A stretch of 64,000 nucleotides of DNA from Thiohalomonas sp041685045 (GTDB taxonomy: Bacteria > Pseudomonadota > Gammaproteobacteria > Thiohalomonadales > Thiohalomonadaceae): positions 1-64,000 of the forward strand of contig JAWLGP010000001.1 of assembly GCA_041685045.1 (NCBI GenBank), in the 5' to 3' direction. The translations under genes and the position numbers were made by a program. Below, one piece after another: positions 31,615 to 38,282 of the stretch. The number at the start of each line of letters is the position of its first letter. Position 1 is the first letter of the stretch. Below the pieces are notes generated by a model, which had not been told where the DNA came from, ran no database searches, and saw only the letters and a program-made list of their open reading frames with translations.

Positions 31615-33090
31615 TCACTGAAAATGCTCGCCGATCTCGAAACCGCGGTCGGTGATGGCGTAACGAAAAATACCCGGGTCGTGATCGCTGCCGCGTACCT
31701 TCAGGACGCTCATCATCTTGTCGACCCGATCGCTCTGTTCCACATAGTTGAGCAGGATGATGGTGTCGACAATGGAGCTGAGGCGCGCCTCGGTGATGGC
31801 GGAGCCTCCCAGCAGTTCACCGGCGGCAGCCCCAAACGCACCGCTGATGGCATAGGTGAGAAAGGCGGTGATCCCCTCCGCCTTGCAGAAGCTCACCAGC
31901 TGTTCCAGAAACAGGCGCACCTCGCGCTGTGTGGCGCCGCCGGAGATGAGCGCGGAGATGGAGTCCATCATCAGCCGCTTGGCCCCGACCTCGTGGGCCT
32001 TGTTGGCGAACTGATAGAGGATCTGATCGGCCCGCATCCCCGAAAACGGCACATCGACGAAGGCGAGACGGTTCTCCCGGTGCGGCGTATCCAGGTCCCA
32101 GCCGAAATTCCTGGCCTCTTGCAGCAACTGCTCACGGCTCTCCTCGACGGTGAGCACCACGGCAGGCTCGCCGGCCTGGAGACCGGCCCGGATAAAGTGC
32201 AGCCCGAGCACGGTCTTGCCGCTGCCGGAGTTGCCGCTGACCAGCGCCGTGTGCCCCTCCGGGTAGCCGCCGCCCCCAAGCAGGTCATCTAGGCCGGGGA
32301 TCCCCGACGACTTGCGTGCGGTCAACAGCTCCGGCGCCATGCCGGGCTTGAGGGGGATGCGCGGGAACACCTCCAGTCCGTCGTCGTTGATCAGGAACTC
32401 CACGACGCCCGACTGGTAGTCGAGGCCCCGCATCTTCCTGATGGACAGTTTTCGTATCGTCCGCAGCTCACCCGGCAACTGTCCCAGCTCGATGATGCCA
32501 TCGGCCACAAACTCCTCGATCGCGTGTTCGGAAAGCACACTGCGGCCCCCTTTCATCGGGGCGCTGAGCAGTGTGGTGACACCCAAATCACCGAGGCGCT
32601 GGGTAAGCAGAAGAAACATCTGGCGAACCGACCGCTCCGAGTGCAAGCGCTCGAACAGGCTGGCCAGGCCGTCGATCGCGACCCGCTCCGCCTTGAGGCG
32701 CTCGATGGTACGGACGATGGTGTCGATGAGCGGTGTCAGGTCGTACTGCTGCTCCGCCTCGACCACCTCCAGTTCGCCCTTGAACGGCGCGGCGTCGAGG
32801 AGCGCGAGCTGCCCCGTGCCGCCGCTTTCCAGGGCGGCATAATCCCAGCCGAACCCGGCGACATTCTGCCGCACCGCCTCGGGCGGTTCCTCGCAGGCGA
32901 CCAGAACGCCCGGTTGCCCGTACTGGGTGACCCCCCGGTAAACGAACTCGTTCAACAGGACGCTCTTGCCCGTCCCGGTTTCCCCGGTCACCAGTACCGC
33001 CCGACCCTTGGGCAGGCCGCCCCCCAGGGTCAGGTCGAGGCCGGCGATGCCGGTCTTCAGGCGCTCAATCTGCGGAGGGGAGAGAGGCAT
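31615..33090 (-). CDS. KaiC-like double RecA-domain ATPase
   Basis: A protein of 491 residues with two P-loops: GETGTGKS near residue 36 and GNSGSGKT near 286, each in a KaiC/RadA-type RecA domain (typical: TGIAGLDLTLGGGLPKGRAVLVTG and SGIPGLDDLLGGGGYPEGHTALVSG). The C-terminal half keeps the KaiC stretch ARLSSIVDTIILLNYVE, in which the two serines align with the autophosphorylated Ser/Thr of KaiC. Neighbouring acidic residues (EE in VACEEPP, VEESREQ) fit the catalytic glutamates. No kaiB or kaiA gene is in the window; such stand-alone KaiC proteins act in stress or signalling. The ATG at 33090 was chosen. Confidence 0.88.
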   Translation of the reverse strand: MPLSPPQIERLKTGIAGLDLTLGGGLPKGRAVLVTGETGTGKSVLLNEFVYRGVTQYGQPGVLVACEEPPEAVRQNVAGFGWDYAALESGGTGQLALLDAAPFKGELEVVEAEQQYDLTPLIDTIVRTIERLKAERVAIDGLASLFERLHSERSVRQMFLLLTQRLGDLGVTTLLSAPMKGGRSVLSEHAIEEFVADGIIELGQLPGELRTIRKLSIRKMRGLDYQSGVVEFLINDDGLEVFPRIPLKPGMAPELLTARKSSGIPGLDDLLGGGGYPEGHTALVSGNSGSGKTVLGLHFIRAGLQAGEPAVVLTVEESREQLLQEARNFGWDLDTPHRENRLAFVDVPFSGMRADQILYQFANKAHEVGAKRLMMDSISALISGGATQREVRLFLEQLVSFCKAEGITAFLTYAISGAFGAAAGELLGGSAITEARLSSIVDTIILLNYVEQSDRVDKMMSVLKVRGSDHDPGIFRYAITDRGFEIGEHFQ

Positions 33091-33380
33091 ATTCACCTTC
33101 CGTTGGGTTTTCTACCCGGATGGGCGAGGTCATTTTTACTTTAGAACGGAAATTCCCGCGACCACCGCATTCGTCACCCCCATCAGCGGGTCGTCCCCCC
33201 CGCGTCTTGCCTTGCCCCGCTCCTGTTTTTCCTCGACGTGAACGCCTGAAGTCCAGTGGGATAGCCTAAAAATATCATTGTGTTGGGTGGATGAATGGCC
33301 AAGAGGGTCATGAGCACCCCGCCATCCCCGAGCATCGTTCTTTTCTCAAAGCTGAAAGCTGCACGGAGTGAACACGCGCC

Positions 33381-34078
33381 ATGTCGCGAACCGATGAGCT
33401 GGAGCGCGAGAATGCCGCGCTGAGAGTCGAGCTGGCACAGCGCGACCATGCCCTGCGCGAGGCGGGAAGCGACGCACAGGCGTCGCTGGATCTGGCACTG
33501 GAGAGCATCCTCGATCCGGTGTTCCTGCATGACCGTGAAGGGCGGCTGGGTCGTGCTGGACGAGCACGGCCGCCCGTGCGACTACCGCTTCGTGGACATC
33601 AATCCCGCCTTCGAGCGAATCACCGGCCTGACACGCGAGAAGACGGTCGGAAAAGACGGCACGGGAGGTACTGCCGGAAATCGAGCCCTTCTGGCTTGAG
33701 GCGGTCGGGGAGGTGGCGCTGAGCCGTCGGGAGCGGCGCTTCGAGCAGTATACCGCCACCTTGGACAGGCATTTCGAGGTGGTGATGTACAGCCCCGAGC
33801 CCAACCGGTGCGCCACCATCTTTGTCGACATCACCGAGCGAAAACGGGCCGAAGCGGCACTGCGCCAGAGCAACCGGACGCTCGAACAACGCGTTCAGGC
33901 GCGTACTGCGGCGCTGAATGCGGCGCCCGGCGAATTCGCCGATCTCCCGACGACAGGCGCGGGCGTAGGCTGCGTTCCGCCCGCGCTGCCGCATCGTTGG
34001 CCAGGACGCACTCTCCGGCAAGGTGCAAATGTCGAGCCCATCCAGATTGCGGCCATCACGGAACCCTACACACATTGA
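33381..34078 (+). pseudogene. Frameshifted PAS-domain sensor gene
   Basis: Reading in one frame gives SRTDELERENAALRVELAQR...SILDPVFLHD; a shift near 33545 continues WVVLDEHGRPCDYRFVDINPAFERITGLTREKTVGK; a second shift in the AAAA run near 33658 continues REVLPEIEPFWLEAVGEVALS to ATIFVDITERKRAEAALR...VQARTAALNA. The whole reads as a coiled coil plus one PAS/PAC domain, with no kinase part. Two frameshifts show decay. The downstream end meets the kinase tail fragment that lies on the opposite strand. Confidence 0.75.
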
Positions 34079-34083
34079 TACAC

Positions 34084-34275
34084 CATCAAGTCGCTTCGAC
34101 CCCTTTGACATCCATCCGCGTGGGCCACGTAAATCGGAAGCTCGCACCCTCGCCCGGACTCGACTCCAAAGTGATGCGTCCACCGACGCCTTCAACCAGT
34201 TTCTTGACCACGGCCAACCCCATCCCCGTTCCCTCGCGCCCCTCGGCCGCGGGGCCCCGTTGCAGAACGGCTGTC
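34084..34275 (-). pseudogene. Duplicated 3' end of the kinase gene at 35.7 kb
   Basis: Minus-strand frame encodes GTGMGLAVVKKLVEGVGGRI and SPGEGASFRFTWPTRMDVKG, the last 60 or so codons of a histidine kinase. The DNA is about 93% identical by eye to 35685-35870, the end of the complete kinase gene. It breaks off at CCGTTGCAGAAC. The 1.4 kb between the copies holds two integron-type cassettes. Confidence 0.8.
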
Positions 34276-34442
34276 GTTGCGCCGGCGCTTCTAAAATTCG
34301 ACAGTCTCGTTAGCAGACGCTCGCCCGCGGTCGCGTGCGAACAAGATGCCAATTACTGCATCTCGTTGACGCGCCGTAACGAGATACGGTATTGTGCGTG
34401 TCGATGGCGCTCATCCGATCCGCCACACCCTGAGGTGACGAC

Positions 34443-34826
34443 ATGAAAGACGTAGAACTGACCATCAGGGTCCGGCAGCCGGACATCGCTGACTATCAGG
34501 AGCTGTACCCTCGTATCCCCTGCAACAGCGAACAAAAGAAAGCGATTTTCAAGATCCTGACTTTTCCCACGAATATCCATGCAGCTCTTAGTGTTGCAGA
34601 AGAAACTGGCAACTCACCAGTGACGGTCTATGAATCAAAGCTACAGGCCGCGATCGAACGCGGAGAAATCCAACCTCTGTCGTGGCATGAGAAGCAGTTT
34701 GTAGGAACTGTCACCGCGGTAATTATGGAATTCAACGGCTTTAAAAAAACAAGTAAGAAACAGCGGTTTACGCAAGGGATATTTAAGAGCGCCGAACTCT
34801 ATTGTCGGGCGCAAGTTAATGCCTAA
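34443..34826 (+). CDS. Cassette-borne protein of unknown function
   Basis: A protein of 127 residues (MKDVELTIRVRQPDIADYQELYP...). Base composition and codon use are clearly more AT-rich than the neighbours. I do not recognise the family. The middle has a helical pattern (SVAEETGNSPVTVYESKLQAAIERGEI), which may form a DNA-binding-like helix pair, but that is a guess. The stop TAA lies inside the attC R'' box (GCCTAAC), the standard arrangement for integron cassettes. Confidence 0.75.
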   Translation: MKDVELTIRVRQPDIADYQELYPRIPCNSEQKKAIFKILTFPTNIHAALSVAEETGNSPVTVYESKLQAAIERGEIQPLSWHEKQFVGTVTAVIMEFNGFKKTSKKQRFTQGIFKSAELYCRAQVNA

Positions 34827-34925
34827 CGCTCCGTTTCAGGCGACCCGCAAAAGCGGCGTGGTTTTCTTGCTCTTGCCAGGCATCGCTGGAGCCGCTTTTG
34901 CCGTCGCCTGAACCAGTCGTTGGGC
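34821..34925 (+). repeat. attC recombination site (integron cassette boundary)
   Basis: The site begins with R'' box GCCTAAC and ends with R' box GTTGGGC, matching RYYYAAC and GTTRRRY. The two halves are imperfect inverted repeats: GCCTAACGCTCCGTTTCAGG and the complement of CCTGAACCAGTCGTTGGGC, followed by GCAAAAGCGGC against GCCGCTTTTGC. Unpaired extra bases interrupt the arms, as required for attC folding. Length is about 105 bp. It separates the two cassettes. Confidence 0.85.
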
Positions 34926-34948
34926 ATGTACATAACGGAGGTATTCTG

Positions 34949-35218
34949 ATGCCTACAATTTCGATGTTTTACGGAATACTGATCCTGATGTACTTCTATG
35001 ACAACAAGAAACACAGCGCTCCGCACATCCATGCAGAGTATGGTGAATACGAAGCGACTATCTCCATTGAAGACGGTTCCGTCCTCGGTGGCAGTCTGCC
35101 GTCAGCAAAGATGAAATTGGTGCAGGCATGGATTGAAATACATAGAGACGACTTGATGGCTGACTGGAAGCTGGCAGTGTCGGGTGAGCCGTTGTTTAAG
35201 ATTGAGCCGTTGCGATAG
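34949..35218 (+). CDS. DUF4160 domain protein
   Basis: A protein of 89 residues read from the ATG at 34949. It has the DUF4160 pattern ILILMYFYDNKKHSAPHIHAEYGEYEATISIEDGSVLGGSLP followed by KMKLVQAWIEIHRDDLMADWKLA. Such genes usually pair with a DUF2442 partner in a putative toxin-antitoxin-like unit. The gene starts 24 bp behind the attC site, and the partner starts 8 bp after its stop. The function has not been settled. Confidence 0.85.
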   Translation: MPTISMFYGILILMYFYDNKKHSAPHIHAEYGEYEATISIEDGSVLGGSLPSAKMKLVQAWIEIHRDDLMADWKLAVSGEPLFKIEPLR

Positions 35219-35226
35219 GAGGCATT

Positions 35227-35472
35227 ATGGACAAGATCGTAAAAGCCGTTCCTCTCGAGGACTATCGGATCGAGATTCAAACGAGCAGTGGTGTTTCCGG
35301 TATTTTCGATGTTAAGCCATATTTGGAGGGAAGCGCATTCAAAGAACTCTTGGATGAGTCATATTTCCGTATGGTTCGCCCGGCACATTACGGGATTTCG
35401 TGGCCGCACGAACAAGATTTTAGTGCCGACACTGTTATCTGGGATATTCAAAATGCCCAACAAGGCGCTTAA
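35227..35472 (+). CDS. DUF2442 domain protein
   Basis: A protein of 81 residues with the DUF2442 signature: VKAVPLEDYRIEIQTSSGVSGIFDVKPYLEGSAFKELLDESYFRMVR and the end GISWPHEQDFSADTVIW. It is the usual downstream partner of DUF4160. The stop codon TAA again falls inside an RYYYAAC box (GCTTAAC at 35467), which marks the end of the second cassette. Confidence 0.85.
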   Translation: MDKIVKAVPLEDYRIEIQTSSGVSGIFDVKPYLEGSAFKELLDESYFRMVRPAHYGISWPHEQDFSADTVIWDIQNAQQGA

Positions 35473-35540
35473 CTCGCACCGCCTCATTCGCTGTGCTATC
35501 GGGTTTACGCTGGCCTTGGCACGAGGATGAAATGTCCCGA
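35467..35540 (+). repeat. Probable truncated attC site
   Basis: GCTTAAC fits the R'' box and the preceding stop-codon position fits a cassette end, but the expected inverted arm with GTTRRRY cannot be found in the next 150 bp. The sequence TCGCACCGCCTCATTCGCTG reads like the left part of an attC whose right half was lost when the cassettes came to lie next to the kinase gene. Confidence 0.4.
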
Positions 35541-35684
35541 CCAAGGTCGAAAAGCAAGCTTGGCCGACAGCGCGTATAGACGACGCAAAGAAGTGGCTGA
35601 GAAACGGCATTGCAGTCCGCCCGCTGACAGACGCGTACACGAACCGGTACGGCGTTGAACGCTGGATGGCGCAAGAGGAATTGA

Positions 35685-38054
35685 TCAAGTCGCTTCGGTC
35701 GCTTTGACATCCATCCGCTTGGGCCATGTGAATCGGAAGCTCGCACCCTCGCCCGGACTCGACTCCACTGTGATGCGTCCACCGACGCCTTCAACCAGTT
35801 TCTTGACCACGGCCAACCCCATCCCCGTTCCCTCGCGGCCCTCGGCCGTGGGGCCCCGTTGCAACAGTTTGAAAATCCGCTCGTGGTATTCGGCGGGGAT
35901 GCCCGGACCGTCGTCGGCCACCGTAAATTCATAGTAGTCACCCTCGCTTTCACGAGCCGATACCCAGACGTGGCCATCGTGGCGGTCGTGGTACTTGATG
36001 GCGTTGCTGATCAGGTTGGCGAAAACCTGTTCGATCTTGATGCGGTCGGTAACGAGGAGCGGCATCGCCCCGGACACGGATACGTGCAGGGTTTCGGGTA
36101 TCGGATGGGCGTTAAGGACTTCCTTTGCCACCAGTCCACTGTCGACCCGCTCGACCTCCCGGGTCGTGCCGCCGGCCCTGGAACAGGCAAGGAGCCCCTC
36201 AATCAATGCGTCCATCCGCGCTATCCGCTCGCGCATCAACTGGAGATGTCGGCGGACTTCACCGCTTAGCTGCGGGCCAAGGTCCTCTTCGAGCCAGGTG
36301 CAGAGGTTTGACACCGTGCGCAGCGGTGCCTTGAGGTCGTGGGAAGCCACGTAGGCAAACTGCTGCAGCTCGGCATTTGCCCGCGACAGCGCCTCCTCCA
36401 TGCGTTTGCGTCCAGTGATATCGATGAGGCCTGCCAAGGCGCCCCGGTAAACGCCTTCCTTATCGAACAGCGGGGTGGTCACAATATGGGTCCAGATGGG
36501 CCGGCCATCTTTGCACCGGAACTCAAAATCATACTCGGCCTTCACACCGGCTTGACCCCGCTCCAGGTTGCCTCTGGCTGCCTCGGCCGCCGGTTGGCGC
36601 ATAAAGTAAAACAGCGGTCGGCCGAGCATCTCCTCTTCCGGGTAGCCAAGCAACTCCGCCATGCGGGCATTGACGAAGGTCGTGTTGGCCTTGTCGTCAA
36701 TGAGCCAAATCCCCTCGTAGAGATTCTCGACCAACTCCCGGTATTTCCGCTCGCTCTCCCGCACGGCCTCCTCGGCACGCACACGCTCGGTAAGATCACG
36801 ACTGATCACGACCACGCTTTCCACCTCGCCGCCGGCACCAAACTCCGGTATCAGGTGCGAGTGGAGGTGGCGCTCGCCGGCAGGCGTCGGCACGGTATTC
36901 TCCACCGTGCGCGGCCGACCGGATGCGAGTACCGTGCGAAGTTCCGCATCCAATTCAGCGGCGACCGGCTGTGGAAGACCCACACCGAAATGGGTCTTGC
37001 CAAGAATCTCCTCGCGCGGGCGTTTCAGCACCGCTTCGATGGCGCTGTTGACGTAGACCCGTCGCAGGTTCCGATCGAAGCGGGCAATGATATCGGTCGA
37101 ATTCTCCGCCAGGGCTTCGAACTCCTGTTCCCGTCGGCGCACCTCGGCCAGCAGTCGGTCCTGTTGCTCGCTCGATGCGGCCAGTGCTTGCGCTGTTTCG
37201 GCCAGAGAACGATAGAGCCGGCTGATGTCGGAGAGGAGCAAAACGACGAGAACGCTGGAGGCCAGCATGGCTTCGATACGGCCGAAGTACCAGCCCACGC
37301 TATAGCGGTCATAGGCGCTCAGGCTGGCCCCCACATCCACCAGCAGCGCGAGCAGCACCATCGCGATCCAGATGTGCAAGACCGAACGCTGTCGCACGTG
37401 CGGCAGGGTCAGCGCCAGAGCCAGCAGCGTGACGGCCGCGGCCACTCCCCCCGTCACGTAAAAGCTCGGGGTCAGCGGCGCTTCGGACGCGGCGTAAAGG
37501 ACGGGCAAGCGGTCGTGAAAGAGCGTGACGGCGGCCAAAACCGCGGCCACACTCAGGATCACCAGGGTGATGGTGACGGCCACCGCGGCAGGGACATGCC
37601 GCTCCTCCACCGTGCGCCGGACGCGCCGGTGCAAAAGCACGGAAGCACCAATCAGGGCCGGGAAGAGGATATGCCAGAAGTGCCATGTCCAAATCGCGCT
37701 CTGGGGCCCACCGATCAGCAGGGTTTTAGCTGCGACCGCCCCCGGAAAGGAGAGCAGAAAGGGGACCATCACCAGGGCGCTGAACAGAAAGGCGGCGGCG
37801 AGCAGGAGGTAGGAGCGCACGCGGCAGTAGACGAACTGTCCGAACAGCAGGAAAGCGGTCACGAGATCGACGACGAAACTGAAGGTGGCGTGGAAGAGCG
37901 TGAACTGCGGATAGGGGGGCAACTGGATTCTGCCGGCGCCCATGATAGTGACCGCCAGCACCACAATGACCGCAGCAATCACCGCGCTTCGGCGGAACGT
38001 GGCCGGACCGGCGCTACCGGGTTCGTCGAGGGTGAGGTGAAGGGGTCTGTCCAC
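35685..38054 (-). CDS. Membrane sensor histidine kinase with MASE-type, two PAS and kinase domains
   Basis: Read from a GTG at 38054 (GGAACTCC upstream), because the frame above it runs through a palindromic repeat. It has eight or so hydrophobic helices (residues 15-290, including SYLLLAAAFLFSALVMVPFLLSF), similar to MASE-type sensory modules. Two PAS domains follow (EFEALAENSTDIIARFDRN and KYRELVENLYEGIWLIDDK), then the H box FAYVASHDLKAPLRTV and the ATPase with QVFANLISNAIKYH, DDGPGIPAEYH and GTGMGLAVVKK. It has no receiver domain and no adjacent regulator. The gene's last 190 bp are duplicated downstream. Confidence 0.85.
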   Translation of the reverse strand: MDRPLHLTLDEPGSAGPATFRRSAVIAAVIVVLAVTIMGAGRIQLPPYPQFTLFHATFSFVVDLVTAFLLFGQFVYCRVRSYLLLAAAFLFSALVMVPFLLSFPGAVAAKTLLIGGPQSAIWTWHFWHILFPALIGASVLLHRRVRRTVEERHVPAAVAVTITLVILSVAAVLAAVTLFHDRLPVLYAASEAPLTPSFYVTGGVAAAVTLLALALTLPHVRQRSVLHIWIAMVLLALLVDVGASLSAYDRYSVGWYFGRIEAMLASSVLVVLLLSDISRLYRSLAETAQALAASSEQQDRLLAEVRRREQEFEALAENSTDIIARFDRNLRRVYVNSAIEAVLKRPREEILGKTHFGVGLPQPVAAELDAELRTVLASGRPRTVENTVPTPAGERHLHSHLIPEFGAGGEVESVVVISRDLTERVRAEEAVRESERKYRELVENLYEGIWLIDDKANTTFVNARMAELLGYPEEEMLGRPLFYFMRQPAAEAARGNLERGQAGVKAEYDFEFRCKDGRPIWTHIVTTPLFDKEGVYRGALAGLIDITGRKRMEEALSRANAELQQFAYVASHDLKAPLRTVSNLCTWLEEDLGPQLSGEVRRHLQLMRERIARMDALIEGLLACSRAGGTTREVERVDSGLVAKEVLNAHPIPETLHVSVSGAMPLLVTDRIKIEQVFANLISNAIKYHDRHDGHVWVSARESEGDYYEFTVADDGPGIPAEYHERIFKLLQRGPTAEGREGTGMGLAVVKKLVEGVGGRITVESSPGEGASFRFTWPKRMDVKATEAT

Positions 38055-38129
38055 GCACGGAGTTCCGGTTACAGCAAACGGGCATAGGAGCCTGACACCG
38101 GGCGTGCCGTGCCCTCCGGTGCAACGACT

Positions 38130-38206
38130 GTAGGATGGGCAAAGCGCAGCGTGCCCATCAACCGCGCTTCGATGGGCACGTCGCTTCGCTCCTTTGCCCA
38201 TCCTAC
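38130..38206. repeat. REP-type palindrome 'gtaggatgggcaaagcg'
   Basis: GTAGGATGGGCAAAGC faces CTTTGCCCATCCTAC, with inner arms GCGTGCCCATC and GATGGGCACG. It is the same family as the elements at 31.4, 58.1 and 58.3 kb. The 230-bp gap between the two kinase genes holds only this element and short promoter-length flanks. Confidence 0.85.
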
Positions 38207-38282
38207 CTGGCTGCTCATCGCCGATTGCCAATAGGCGTTTTGGCACCACGCCTGCCACCCGTCACCCGCACCCGCCGGGTCG

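Noticed and set aside
35545..35703. Plus-strand segment KKWLRNGIAVRPLTDAYTNRYG
   Set aside because: It could be a C-terminal gene fragment, but it has no start, is short and ends only because it runs into the kinase gene tail.
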